Shown here in pieces: positions 23,125-35,030 of a stretch of 64,000 nt of DNA; positions within the stretch are counted from its first letter, which is position 1; each line of letters opens with the position of its first letter. The stretch lies in NCBI GenBank assembly GCA_022813625.1, contig JAKLMB010000008.1, forward strand, positions 992,001 through 1,056,000, read 5' to 3'. Origin of the DNA: Aaosphaeria pasadenensis (lineage: Eukaryota; Ascomycota; Dothideomycetes; Pleosporales). The position numbers were made by a program, and so were the translations under genes. The notes under the pieces are model-generated. The model did no database searches. It was not told where the DNA came from and saw only the letters and a list, made by a program, of their open reading frames with translations.

Positions 23125-26100
23125 TTACTCCAAGTTCTGCGCCTCGCACATTTGCTTATACATTCCACCCTTTGCAACCAGTTGTGCGTGAGTTCCCTTC
23201 TCAACAATGCGTCCGCCATAGAATACGCAAATGAGATGTGCATCCTTAATGGTTGATAACCTGTGCGCGACCGCAATGGTGATACGCTGCCCATCGCTCG
23301 ACGCCTCGCTCAATGCTCGCTGAACAATCTTTTCAGATTCTGTGTCAAGTGCACTAGTAGCCTCGTCTAGCAAAAGAATCCTTGGACTGCGAAGGAGTGC
23401 CCTGGCTATTGCGATACGCTGACGTTGTCCACCTGACAACTGGGTGCCGCTATTGCCACAGTCTGTATTCAACCCTTCTGGAAGTGATGCAATGAACTCC
23501 CAAGCATTAGCGGCCCGACATGCTTCCTCGATGGCTGAATCTGTGATTTCTTCTCCAGAATCGATGCCCAAAGAAATATTCTCACGAATGCTGCCACGAA
23601 ACAAGACTGGTTCTTGTTGCACTAAAGCAATGATGCGACGGTAGAGGCGAGGATTGAAGGTAGGCACCGCATCGCCGTCAATGCGGATGGATCCAGAAGT
23701 TGGGTCATAGAATCGCTCGAGCATTGCAATCATGGTGCTTTTGCCGCAGCCCGAGGCACCGACAAAGGCAACAAATTGGCCCTTGTGGATCTGGTATGTA
23801 TTAGTGTCTATGTTATAGATCGCAGCTTCGCGATGAAACAACTCACATTCAGACTGATTCCGCGAAGGACTCTTGCGTCGGGCCTCAGAGGATAAGCGAA
23901 TCGTAAATTATCGCAAAGCACACTATCGCCAGATTTAGGTGCGGAGTGCATATTGTCCGGGTTTCCTTGGATCGTAGGCCGAGCATCATGAAGCCAGAAG
24001 AGGTAGTTGGCAGAGTTCCTTCCTTTCGTCATACTGCTTGAGTATTGGAACATTTGGGAAGCAGATTGGCCGGAGAAGAACATGGCCATGAAAGCAACAA
24101 AGAACTCATACATGGTGACTTCACCGGTTGAAAGTAGGCGGCATCCGTACCTTATTGATCAATTAGTAGATATATCAAATTCGGTGAGATAGGCTTACCA
24201 AAACCCAAGTGCTAGAAAGAAGTACTCAATGCATTGAGTAAGAGAGAAGAGGATAGTCATTGTGAAAAGGGGGCGGATTGAAAATGAGACAGCATTGTTG
24301 AGCTCCGTAGCATAACGTTCAAGAACGGACTGCTCGATGGCAAGAGAGGATACAGTTCTAATGGCGGTGACAGCCTCAGAAGCAATAGCAGCACTTTCCG
24401 AATAGTTTTCGGAAACGGTGTGGTCCAATTTGGAATCGAGTCGAACTTTCAGGTATCCTGCGCCAACAAGTGGTGGTAAGCCAGCAAACGCGACGACAAG
24501 CCCAAATTTCCACGTAAACACTATTGCAAGTACCGCACATACGCCGACGTTGATAGTGGCGATCAGAATGAGAGCGATATTGAATCCCATCAATTCTAAC
24601 ACGCTTTGTGGATTAGAGCTCAATTTGCTGGCAAGGGCGCCAGTGTTGTTTTCCCTATGGTCGAAGAATTGCAGGTCTTGCCGAAGAAAGTCGTCTAAGC
24701 ACTGTCTTCGGAACTTGTGGCTCAAAGTCTGTTACGTGTCAATAGCGCAAAATCGTAAGAGGGTGAGTGCAACATACCTGCGCAACAACGTTCGTTGTCC
24801 AGCCCATGATGAAGTAACAACCAAGAACCCCAAGGGCCAGTACGAAAAACATGAGTGCAAGGAAGTTGCTCCGAGTGGTCATCTCAGAAATTGGCAAGGT
24901 GAAGACATCTAAAAGTTTCCCCATGAGGAGTGCTTGACCAGGATTTGCACCAGCTGTACAATGGTTAGTCCTGGCCTGGCCTAAGTTCTCCTCTACTTGT
25001 ATTTGGATGACTTACCAGCTGCTACACATCCGAGAACGACCATAGCATAGGTCCATTTCAGTTCAGGCGTTTCCTGGATGATACGTAGAATGACACGTAC
25101 CAGTCCCATCTGTTTGTGACTGGCGTAACTTCCATGTTCCAGACTGGATATTGTGGGGTTCGGTTCGTTTGTCTGGCGGGATATTAGTGTCGTTATTGGC
25201 TCGGCCTTGTCGTGTACGCCAGCCTCATCTACAGATTCTGCTAATATTTCGCTGCTAGCAGAAGACTCAGAGTCGCCGACAGAAAGGTTTTGCGCCTTCA
25301 CAAGTCCAGAATAAGCCCCATCCCCTTGCATCAGAGCGTCATGGTTTCCTTGTTCGACAATCTTGCCATGGCTCATGACTACAATGTTGTCAGCCCTTCG
25401 AATGGTTGCTAACTTATGTGCTATGACAATGGTAGTTCGTCCTTTTGAAGCCTCATCGAGGGCTCGTTGTACAATACCCTCAGCGTGGGGGTCTAGCGCG
25501 CTGGTCGCTTCATCGAGCAGGAGTACCTTGGGCTGCGAGATAATACTTCTGGCAATGGCGACTCTTTGTTTCTGTCCTCCAGATAGCAAACTACCTCTTT
25601 GTCCAATGGGAGTGTGATATCCTTCCGGCAACTCGGTAATGAAATCGTGGGCGAATGAAACTTTGGCAGCCTCTTGGACGAGTCTCATTTGTTCATCCTG
25701 GGATGCGTTCTCCCACTGAGTGCCGACAAGACCGTACGCGATATTTTGGAAGACAGTTCCCTGGAACAACACAGGCTCCTATTGATAACGTTAGTTAAGC
25801 GAACCATAGTACCGACTGGAGGTGCTTTACTTGCTGAACCAGGCGGACGTTTCGTCGCAGCCAGTTCAGGTTCAATGCATCGATGGAAACGCCATCTAGC
25901 TTAATTATACCAGAGCTCGGGTTGTACCATCGCTCAATGAGGCCAATAATCGTACTCTTTCCTGACCCGCTTGTTCCCTGTCCAGGTATCAACACCTATC
26001 TTATCGATTTTAGAGGCTCGTGCAGGATTCTTACTACTAGGGCCGTCACTTTGCCAGCTGGGATATGCAGAGAGAAGTCGTCAAGCACTGTTACGCCAGG

Positions 26101-27386
26101 GCGAGTTGGGTATGCAAAATTAATGCCTTCGATGTCGACATCACCCACAGTTTCCTCAGGTTTGAGCCCCGATTCATCAAAGGGGTCAATTTCGGAGCTC
26201 CGGTCGATGAGTTGGAAGAGCTTGAGCGCAGCCGATCCTGCCCGTCCAAAATCGATGAAATAAGGCGTGAGACTCGTAACACTCGTTGTTCCAATCACAA
26301 CAGAAAGGAGGACCCTATGATAGTCAGTAAATTGGCAGTGTGGGTAGCTCAAAGACCCTACGTAAAGATTTGGCCAGTGTTCTTGATTTCCCCTCTGCTG
26401 TACATCTGAATACCTTGCCAGAATGCCAGTGCAAAGCCAGCATAGATGACGAAAAACTCAAATGAGAATAGTACGCCATAGATTGGAGATTTCTTGTTTC
26501 CTAATGAATGTGCGCGCCTCAGGAAGCAGTCGAACTTCTCGACGAGCCTTTCGCGGAGCTCAAAAGCGTGTACTGTACGGGCACTGGCGAGAACTCCTTC
26601 GGCTAACGAACCCGCCTCGGCGTATGTATCGAGGATTTTGTACTCAACGGCGGCGTCTAGGGTGGCTGTCACCCCAGTGACGATCAGAATCGCGGGTGCA
26701 ATGCTGAGTGTAATGAGTGTAAGTTTCCATTGTGTTACAAGCGCAATGATGTACGCTGTGATAAACACTGCGACTCCTTGAAAGCTGATGGCAAGCTTCT
26801 CTGAAATGCCCATTTGGATGGTACGGCCATTTGAGATTGCCTGGCTTGCAATAGAACCACCGGTTCCAAAGTCGAAATACGCAACTTCCTGGCGCAGGGC
26901 TGCATGGAGGTATGAACGTCGGATATTACGTGTAATACGATAGGCCGCTAGAGTAGACAGTGACGTGTATACGTAGGAGAGAGCAAACCTTGCGATACCT
27001 AGATAGACAAAGTACAACCTATGGAGGATAAGAACTTAGTAGAGGTGAGAAACGATCGATATATCAACTCACGCAAGTTTTGCGGCAGCTCTGCGGAATT
27101 CAGCTCCATCTGCTGTTTCGGATGCAAAGTCTGTGATTTGCGTAATGAATGAGCCGAAGATCAAATTCTGAAGTGCTGTGCCGACACCAGATGCAACAGA
27201 TGTAACAGCCACAATTATAAACATGACATGATCTATAGAGGCGCCAAAAGTGAAGACCCTCTGGATTGCGTTAGCAAAGTACCTGTAAGCTCGAAAAGAG
27301 ATACACACCAGATACGCCTTCAGGGCACTCTCTTCCCGATCGCCATCTTGGGTTGATTTTGGTCCCTCCTGTCGTTTTTCAGACAT
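23125..27386 (-). CDS. MDR-type ABC transporter (ABC-B, full length)
   Basis: Ten exons (27386..27309, 27260..27073, 27018..26362, 26314..26035, 25977..25831, 25778..25016, 24953..24778, 24728..24199, 24150..23847, 23790..23125) join in phase through nine GT-AG introns of 47-62 nt to 1262 residues, the usual length of a P-glycoprotein-like exporter. The order is TMD-NBD-TMD-NBD. NBD1 shows GTSGSGKST, LSGGQKQR and VLLLDEATSALD; NBD2 shows GASGCGKST, LSGGQRQR and ILLLDEATSALD. An intron sits exactly before the first Walker A. Such pumps export toxins, drugs or lipopeptides at the plasma membrane. The ATG at 27386 is used because the longer frame starts at a non-ATG codon. The 5' end is duplicated at 27945..28096. 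Confidence 0.92.
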
Positions 27387-27868
27387 GATTTCCAAGGCCT
27401 ATGAACGGTGGCGAGTCACTCCGTTCAAGCGTTGTGTATCGAGGAAACAGCGTCCGCTTGCTTTGCAGCTTGTTTTCGTCACAGAGGCTAATGATACTTA
27501 TAATATGCGCAGCAACTGACTTTCAATTCCCCATTAGTGTTTTTCTCAAGATCCTAACACATCTTGATGTGCTCCACGTACGGGCTCCGCGCGTTGCAAT
27601 GTCTTGGAAGCCCTGGGGGCCCTAGGAGATGGGCTCAGATACTACATGAGTGAAAGTACTGCACAACACGACCATCACGGGGGCCGTGGAGTTCGATCTA
27701 TTCCTCTGTTTTCTTGGAAGCCCCTGGATGTCGCACGGATAAAATGTGTTGTGTTGGTGCAACAGTATCGTTAGACATGTGCAGGGTACAGATATAGTAA
27801 GTTCTTGTGGATACTCGGATCAATACCAAGAGAAACTTCGACCGTACACTGAGTTTGTCGTGACCAAC

Positions 27869-27922
27869 GGCGCTTGACGGGGCCCGCGGACTGCCATCAG
27901 GCGCTTGACGGAGGCCGCGGAC
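27869..27922. repeat. Two-copy GC-rich tandem repeat
   Basis: A 23-bp block starting GGCGCTTGACGG is repeated with period 31 at 27869 and 27900, with two mismatches inside the block. It is much richer in G+C than the DNA around it and lies just before the duplicated ABC fragment. Confidence 0.75.
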
Positions 27923-27944
27923 CGTGCACTGTGAGGTATACACA

Positions 27945-28096
27945 GTGCCAACACCAGATGCAACAGAAGTAACAGCCACGATTATAAATATCAAATAATC
28001 TATAGATGCGCTAAAAGTGAAGACCCTCTAGATTGCGTTAGCAAAGCACCTATAGGCTCAAGAAGAGATACACACCAGATACGCCTTCAGGGCACT
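27945..28096 (-). pseudogene. Duplicated 5' fragment of the ABC transporter gene
   Basis: This 152-bp stretch aligns without gaps to 27178..27329 of the ABC transporter gene, differing at about 15 positions by hand count (roughly 90% identity). It covers the end of exon 1, intron 1 and the start of exon 2, and lies in the same orientation about 770 bp upstream. Changes fall in intron and exon alike, and transitions dominate, as expected for non-functional DNA. It is a partial local duplication, not an extra exon. Confidence 0.8.
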
Positions 28097-28203
28097 GTTT
28101 CCTAGGTAAAGCTTCAAGACACTAGCTACTAGACGTTTCTTCTAAGAAATTGCAGGGTACTTGTCGATGTAAAGCCTTTACACAGATCTTGGAGGAATAC
28201 TAC

Positions 28204-29503
28204 TTAACTCCTAGAGCTAGCCTCATCCGCAGAATCATCTTCTCTCAGCATAGGAGCCTCTTCTACATCTGTTCCAATCTCACCTCCACGCCCTCTCCCC
28301 CTCAAAACTGCTATTTCTATTGCATCTCCATCCTGCACTATTCCCTCCCTCCCTAAAGTCTTCATATCTTCACCCTGCTGCTTCTGCACCGCAACTACAA
28401 TCACACTGCCCAAGATAAGCCCGCTTCCTGCCAAGCTCCACCATCCCGGGTTCAGTCCGAAGACCAGCTTATCAAGCACGAGCGCAAACAGCACGTTGGT
28501 ATATACCATAGTTGTAGCCCTGGCCCCATTCGCTCTTCCACCAATTGCAAGACCGCTCGTGAGTAAGAATTGCGTGAGGAATCCGCAGATGCCCAGGAAG
28601 ATAAGCAGCGTCCATTGGCGAACATCTGCGGGTGCTGCAAAAGAGGGGAAAGACAGAATGGGGAGTGAGAGGGATATGGCAGAGACGAGCGTGCTCCAGA
28701 CGGCGAAGTAGTTTACGCTTATAAGAGGGTGTGCTCGCGGGCCTATCCACCGGATTATTGTGTAGACTGCGGCAGAGCCGAGGACACCTATTAACGCTAG
28801 CGCAACCCCCGAGAGCCGTTCAGCGGATGTAGGGCCTGGGAACGAATCGCTGGATGTTGTAGAGGTTTCGTTCCTGGGGATTGATGGAGCTGGGGTGGTG
28901 GGGAATATGGATGTTGGGCGTGCGATGAGAAAGACCCCGATGAAAGAGACGAGAGATGCATATTGAGCGGAGCGGGGGAAGGGCTCTTTGAGAAAGAGAT
29001 AGCAGGCGTAGGATGCTACTGATGGAGCGAGGAAGGTAATGACTACGGCATCCGCTATTGGGAGGTATCGTAGTGAATCTTCGAGCCGTTCAGTATGCCT
29101 TTTGTTCATCCTGTGTGGCGTACTTACAATACAAGCCATAAGTACCAAAGAAGCCACAGATTCCACGTCCAACAAGTAGCCTTCTAATCCCCATTGCACC
29201 AAATGGAAAGTCTGGAACGCTTTTCCACCACCTCCACAAGCAGCAGCATATCATAGTGAGTCCCATTCTAGCAAAAAGGATCTGCAGGGGATGCATCCCG
29301 TTTTCCCCCACCTCCAGAATCCTTGCGGCAGCGTCCATCAACGCTCCAAACAGCTGAGAGAACAAGACCAGGAGAAGTCCTTTATTTCTCTCCCATATGT
29401 TCTTACACATACTTCTTAGAATATTTGGCTCGGCTCTTCCAGATGCAGGGTACAAGTATGGATCTCCATAGCTAGGAAGTCTTACAGAGGACATGGTGCT
29501 CAT
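28204..29503 (-). CDS. EamA / DMT-superfamily transporter
   Basis: Two exons, 29503..29128 and 29078..28204, join in phase across a GTAAGT...AAG intron to 416 residues. About ten hydrophobic segments are arranged as two EamA repeats: NKGLLLVLFSQLFGALMDA through GLYYSLRYLPIADAVVITFL, then ALIGVLGSAAVYTIIRWIG through GSGLILGSVIVVAVQKQQ. The join restores the characteristic YYSLRYLPIADA loop, confirming the acceptor. Fungal members resemble SLC35G-type proteins. Substrates are mostly unknown, so none is given. The C-terminal tail is hydrophilic and acidic. Confidence 0.85.
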
Positions 29504-30516
29504 GCCCAGTCTTCTGGGACCTTCTGGAGCACGCAGTAAGTAATCTGCTTGCTTTGTGGGACTTTAGGAGGGTATGGAGTCATAGATCTTTGTCGCCATT
29601 AACATTCAGAGCAATGGAGAAGCCGAAAGTTATATTTTGGGGGTAATCGAGGATGTCCGGCTATGGTTCGACTGCGTTGGTGGTGAGGTACTAAGGGATC
29701 AGGGTACAAACAGCTGGAGGAGAGGTGGGAGTCATTATTCACTTCTAAGCTCCTACCCTGACGCTCCACAGAACATAATCATAAATCCATGCAGGTAATA
29801 CAGTAACATCATAACAACGTTCACCGAAGGACATATTACGACATCTCCATGCTCCACACTTGCTCAAGTCACGGAAATGCCGCGGACCAACCAATTCAAG
29901 TTCCTGACTGCTAACTGCTTTACCGTAATTCTTGTTCGGGGAAGCAGACACCGAGATGCGCACAGCACGGAAAATTATTTTGGCACATTAATTCAATATT
30001 GCATCCAGCACGGCTCTTATCTGCGCGGCGCTTCCTATTAAGTAGATATCGGCAAGGGGCTCTAAGTCTCAAACAGGCGTTAACCTCACTCCCCTGGACT
30101 ACGCCATCCTCAGGCCGAGCACGTGCTCTATTTCCGGATTTGCTGCCGTGATCGATACTAGATTCGACCTTCGGCTCGGCCCGTTGTGACTGGGGTTTCA
30201 GAGGTAGAATAGACGACGTCGAATGCCCGCTAACCAAGGAATGATTTAGGACTACCCCAAAAAGCTTCCAATGAGGACTGGTATTGATGAATGAGTTGGA
30301 GAAGAAGCCGAGAGCGACCCAAACAGAAGGTCTAACACGTAGGAACAGTCTCATTGCTGAGCATCAGTCTTAGAGGACATAGGCTTCGTTTCAAGCGCTG
30401 GTGCCGCGATATCATTTAAATCTTACTCCCCTCTAAAACATCTGTGCCATTTACTGTCTTGAATTGTGCTTAATACTTTCGTATTGTTCGTCCCAAAAAC
30501 AAGACAACCATCAGCT
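29504..30516. other. Divergent intergenic region
   Basis: Shared upstream DNA of the EamA transporter (minus) and the aldolase homologue (plus). A 144-codon minus-strand frame (29920..30354) starts with ATG but has no features I recognise. Confidence 0.5.
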
Positions 30517-31638
30517 ATGGATAAACAGGTGAACACTCGAATCGAGTCTTCTAAAGACCACACCATCTCTATTGCCAAATCGGCGTGGGCTCACTGCAAT
30601 GAGTCGCACAACGACTTTCGTTCAGACTTCTTCACCAAGCCTTCGGTTCCCATGCTGGAAGCCATAATCTCTGCATCTCTGGGAGATGGTGATATGGGGG
30701 AGGATGAGACTACAAAGTCTTTCCAGGAGTACGTGGCTGGCTTGATCGGTCACGTGGCCGCCATTCTCGTCATGACTGGCAGCATGGGAAACCAGGTAGC
30801 CCTTCGATCTGCCCTCAAGGCCCCGCCTCACGGTATACTCGCTGATCACCGTGGACATATCATCAATTGGGAGAGCGGAGGTGCTTCAAGCTTCTGCGGC
30901 GCCCTGATCAAGGCGGTCGTGCCCTCCAACGGTCACCACCTCACCTTAGAAGATGTCAAGAAAAACGCCGTCATCACTGAGAGCTATTACGACGCTCCAA
31001 CCCGGGTCATCAGCCTGGAAAACACACTCGCAGGCACCATTATGCCGTTGAAGGACATTCAGGCCATCTCACAATGGGCGCGTGCCCAGGATCCTCCCAT
31101 ACACATGCACCTAGTTGGCGCACGATTGTGGGAGGCCGTCACTGCTGGCGCCTGTACGCTGCGCGAGATAGGTGCTTGTTTCGACAGCATCCAACTGTGC
31201 CTTACCAAGGACCTTGGTGCGCCTATGGGTAGCGTTATCACTGGCTCGGCGGCTTTCATCAAGCGCGCTGACTGGGCGCGCAAGCATCTCGGAGGCAGTG
31301 TGCGCGCGTCGGGCGTGATCGCTGCCCCAGCTCGGGTGGCTATTGACGACGTCTTTCTCGGAATCCCGAGGAGAATGAAGTTTGCGCAAGACAAAGCTCA
31401 GCGTGCCTCAGCACTGTGGGAGGAGCTTGGAGGACAGCTTCTAATGAAAACGGAGACGAACATGGTTTGGCTTGATATTCCAGGCTCGGGTTTGACAATT
31501 AAACACTATATTGCGGTTTCTCGTGGTTTCGCCATCAAAATTGGTGAGCCAATTCATGGCCGTCTGTGTTTTCACTATCAAATTTCTGATCAGGCATTTG
31601 AGGCACTCTGCGATTTCTTCAGGGTCATACTATCATAA
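30517..31638 (+). CDS. Threonine-aldolase-like PLP enzyme lacking the PLP-pairing Asp
   Basis: Single-exon gene for 373 residues of the beta-eliminating lyase / L-threonine aldolase family (fold type I, PLP). Landmarks are SMGNQVALRSAL, the ring-stacking His in HRGHIINWESGG, and the Schiff-base Lys in CLTKDLGAPMGS. The family's HLDGAR, whose Asp pairs with the pyridine nitrogen of PLP, reads HLVGARLWEA here (codon GTT, one base from GAT). Loss of that Asp normally cripples fold-type-I enzymes, so the product is probably inactive or has a changed role. The rest of the frame is intact. Start ATG at 30517 was preferred to the upstream extension, which starts with GTG. Confidence 0.85.
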   Translation: MDKQVNTRIESSKDHTISIAKSAWAHCNESHNDFRSDFFTKPSVPMLEAIISASLGDGDMGEDETTKSFQEYVAGLIGHVAAILVMTGSMGNQVALRSALKAPPHGILADHRGHIINWESGGASSFCGALIKAVVPSNGHHLTLEDVKKNAVITESYYDAPTRVISLENTLAGTIMPLKDIQAISQWARAQDPPIHMHLVGARLWEAVTAGACTLREIGACFDSIQLCLTKDLGAPMGSVITGSAAFIKRADWARKHLGGSVRASGVIAAPARVAIDDVFLGIPRRMKFAQDKAQRASALWEELGGQLLMKTETNMVWLDIPGSGLTIKHYIAVSRGFAIKIGEPIHGRLCFHYQISDQAFEALCDFFRVILS

Positions 31639-32319
31639 ATAGATTTGCCTCAATACAGAAAGATCGAGCTCCACTACAAACTCTTTAATCTACGTCCCTT
31701 CCTGAAGTTTCATGCAACTAACCGGTATACTGTGTCCAGCCAGCCATACAAGATTGTGTTTTGAAGTCATCAGCTTCCCACGGAGGAAAATCCAATAATT
31801 ACTGTCTCATTTGATATGCCATCCTTTACTGTGAAGGTGATGCGTTGAAAATCGATCCATGGAGTCTCACTATAGTCCTCATACACGTACGTCGCCGATG
31901 CTAGACTATCTAATGTGGCCCAGAACTATGGTATGAGACTGTGTAATATGGAGAAGGGTCAAGGTGTTGGAGCCCAGCCTGTTAAAACTAGTCACTTCTG
32001 AGTTGATGCACGTTGCACATTGCACATTGCACATTGCAGTAGCAGCTTGCAGCCTGCTACTCTAGCTCCGCGGAAACGGAACCACAGCAAGCTGATTGCA
32101 TTAGCCTTTCAGGCAATCATATCGTGCGGCATGATTTCGCGGCAAACCGTTGCTGACACTCTTTACCTGGTATGATCACCGGTATAGACGGGTTCTACTT
32201 GGCATGCTGCTTTATTCCCTCCTGATATCTCATACGTTCCTTCAAGTCATACGTTCCCTCAAGCTGAAAAAAATTATACTGTTTCTCTTGTACTGCATAT
32301 AAGTCGTTTGTGATTCGAG
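31639..32319. other. Intergenic region with short repeats
   Basis: Between two plus-strand genes. It contains the heptamer tandem and hairpin listed next and otherwise nothing recognised. Confidence 0.5.
32013..32061. repeat. Heptamer tandem followed by a hairpin
   Basis: About 3.7 copies of TTGCACA (32013-32038) run directly into a perfect 8-bp inverted repeat, AGTAGCAG / CTGCTACT, with an 8-base loop (32038-32061). Confidence 0.8.
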
Positions 32320-33772
32320 ATGGCTGCTCAAAAAGCGAATGCTGTTGACGTGGCTCACTTCAGTGAGAAATTATTACAGGCTACCGACAGCAATGATACA
32401 TACAAAGCTTCCTCGATTACCATCGAAGAGAGACTCACCCTCCTTCGCGGAGAGTTTCCAATAGATGAGGCTGTTTTTGATGGTATGACTTCTGTCTTTC
32501 CATTAAAATTTCGACACTTCGTTAGCGAGCACTCGACTAACTTATACTTCCTCTAATTGCATAGCATTACGCAAGGGCAGTACTTTCTTGTCAGTTGAGC
32601 ACTCCGCCATGAGTGCCTACTCAATCACTGGGAAAGTTGTAGCACAAAGTATTGATGGCGTGGAAACCGTTTATTTTCTCAAAGTAGGTCTTCGAATAAG
32701 CGCGCCACGCCGACGAGGATTCACCCTAATACTCCGCTAGATTGCATTTGAGGATCACGGCATGACGATGTTGAGCGGAGAATTCGAATCTTCAAAGATT
32801 ATCTACGGCCTCATGAACGACTTCTTACCCAAGCCGATCGCATTTGGCAAATTCAAGGCTCCAGATCCGCCTACATACTTCTACCTATGCGAATTCGTTG
32901 ATATGGATGTCACAGTGGCCCCAGACCCGGCGGAATTCACGAAGCGACTCGCGCAGCTCCATCGAATCAGCAGGTCGCCCACTGGTAAATTTGGTTTCGA
33001 TGTCCAGACCTGCGATGGCAGGTAACCCATGTTGTCGAATGGCAAGATAAATGGGAGACATTTTTCACGAACATGTTATTGAATGTCTGTGACAAAGACC
33101 TTGCTACTAATGGTAGATGGGTAGAGATGGAACGAGCTACTAAACGGATAGTCCATGTCGTTATCCCCATGTTGCTCGGCGCTCTCCAGGCTGGAGACAG
33201 AATTCTAGAGCCCGTTATCATACACGGTGACCTCTGGGAAGGAAACATGGGCATTAATGTGCAGAATGGTAAAAGCATCTTATTCGACGCTGGGTCGTAC
33301 TACGGTCACAATGAGAGTAAGTATGGAATTCAACCGAACTACAAGCTGGTTACTGAACCCTAAGAAAGTAGAACTGGGAATCTGGAGATGCCAATTCAGT
33401 TCAGTTTTTCGTTCCAAAGAATACATTGAGCATTATCTCAGCAATTATCGCGCAGCAGAGCCCGTTGCAGAGTTCGATGACCGAAACAGACTTTACAGCC
33501 TGAAAAACGACATCAACTATTCCGTTGGCCATCCAGGAACTTCATTGCGAAGAACGTAAGATTGATATCTCTCTGGGCCCTTGTTATAAGTTTGCCGCTC
33601 GTTCCCAGATATGACTGACTGGAAATCTTTATTTTACAGTGCCTACAACAACATGTGTTATCTATGCGAGAAATATGATCCAATTGAAGGGATCGACAAG
33701 TATGACCCTCAGATTGATCCATCGGTAACGGGGTCTTATATTGCGCCTCATCTCCCTGAAAACCTGGTCTGA
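32320..33772 (+). pseudogene. Fructosamine/ketosamine-kinase-like gene with a frameshift
   Basis: Exons 32320..32482, 32565..32683, 32741..33316, 33369..33555 and 33640..33772 encode an APH-fold kinase close to the fructosamine/ketosamine-3-kinase family, which phosphorylates glycated amines for repair. Key blocks are SVEHSAMSAYSITGKVV, the catalytic loop IIHGDLWEGNMG, the metal-site block ILFDAGSYYGHNE, then ELGIWR and a C-terminal KYDPQIDPSVTG. In exon 3 the frame meets TAA at 33023 just after QTCDG, while the homologous sequence VTHVVEWQDKW continues one base back (from 33022). One missing base explains it. All other joins are in phase with GT-AG introns. It is a recent null allele or a sequence error. 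Confidence 0.75.
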
Positions 33773-34096
33773 TTTTGGCAATTGCGTCGTGCAGGACGTG
33801 GAAAGCGACTTAGGCTAGTTGTAACCTCGTTGCAAGCTAAACGAGCAATAATCTTTCATGCTACACATACGACCTCTCAAATCTCGAACGAATAGAAGTT
33901 TCATTTGAATATGCTACTTTGTGTGCGAGATCAAACCTCTCATTGATTGTCTTTGTATAGAGCTCTCAACATTTAAAAAGCTACTATATGCTACCTGAAC
34001 TTCATACATGCTCTTGACTTCCCAGCCGATCTTCAAGATAAGAACATGCTGTTATGACCGGAAGAGTGTACTTTCACATAATCACGCATGTCGCCT
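33773..34096. other. Intergenic, nothing recognised
   Basis: A/T-rich DNA between the 3' ends of two convergent genes. Confidence 0.5.
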
Positions 34097-35030
34097 TCAA
34101 TTCTCTCGTAGAAATGGTTCCAAAAGCTCCAAAAGGGCCGAGAGACTTAGCTTATTGAGAGTCGCTTCATCCAGTTTGTGATCTCGGATCAATGTCTGCC
34201 GCAACTTTGTTGAGCTGATGTCTTCGGTAACAGGCTTCGAGTATTTTAGGTAGTAACCCCGCTTTGGGGGATTACTGTCACTAGTACCTGTGCATGTCCA
34301 CAGCACGACCTCAGCTTCACCAACTTCTCCGTCACCTAGTAGAGATAGGTTAGCTATATTAGGAAGGTATACTCCAGACGCACTGCATATACTGACTATC
34401 GCCATAACTACGTGTAGTGCGTGACCATTCTCCGAATCCGTTCCACACCACCGGCTGCCCATTTGAAAGAAAGTGAGAAGCGATATGCCTGGCTCTGTTG
34501 GTGAACATAGCTCCAGGAAATGTAATTGGCATGATGTTTAGAGGATCTTCGATATCCAAGTTATCCGGACCAACCAATCGAGCAATCGACAATTTGAATC
34601 CGTCTGCGCTTGTCAACCGAAGTAAAGCCTCGGTGACTGGCTTGAAGGGATACCAGGTGGCAGTCCACACCCACACTCTCTCCTTGGTTACCGAAGAAAT
34701 GGCACCCCAAAGCTCCGCTCTTCGGATTTGTGGAAGGAACAATTCCGGACAGTTTTTCGATATTTTGTTCCTCAAGTGCCAGTCTTCACTGGGGAGGATG
34801 ACGATGGCAACTGCCGCTACCTCTGGTCTTAGGCCCGATAGAAGAGCATTTATGTGGCCCCGGTGTGGAGGATTAAACGAGCCCGCATACACAAGAAGAA
34901 GATTTTCGTTGTCAGATTGTAAAGTGCCAGTCAATGCCTGGATCGCACCGAGATCAGTTTCCGAAGTCAGGCCAATCTCGTTGTAGGCCATCTGGAGATA
35001 GTTTTTGAAAGATATCTCTGTCTTCTCCAT
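34097..35030 (-). CDS. Nucleotidylyltransferase (NMN adenylyltransferase-like)
   Basis: Exons 35030..34412 and 34335..34097 join in phase (GTAGTT...CTAG) to 285 residues. The class-I nucleotidyltransferase signature GSFNPPHRGH (HxGH) lies near residue 58, and the second motif ISSTKLRQTL near the C-terminus. Both are needed to bind the nucleotide triphosphate. Spacing and the central block resemble fungal NMN/nicotinate-mononucleotide adenylyltransferase-like proteins of the yeast Pof1 type, which make NAD or handle related nucleotides. The exact substrate is uncertain. The intron falls just before the acidic block DGEVGEAEVVLWTCTG. Confidence 0.85.

Noticed and set aside
27945..28096. Alternative first exon of the ABC transporter
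   Set aside because: It contains a duplicate of exon end, intron 1 and exon 2 start, so it is a partial gene copy, not a new exon.
29920..30354. 144-codon minus-strand open frame in a divergent promoter
   Set aside because: No family features and low-complexity Arg/Ser content; kept only as a note in the intergenic entry.
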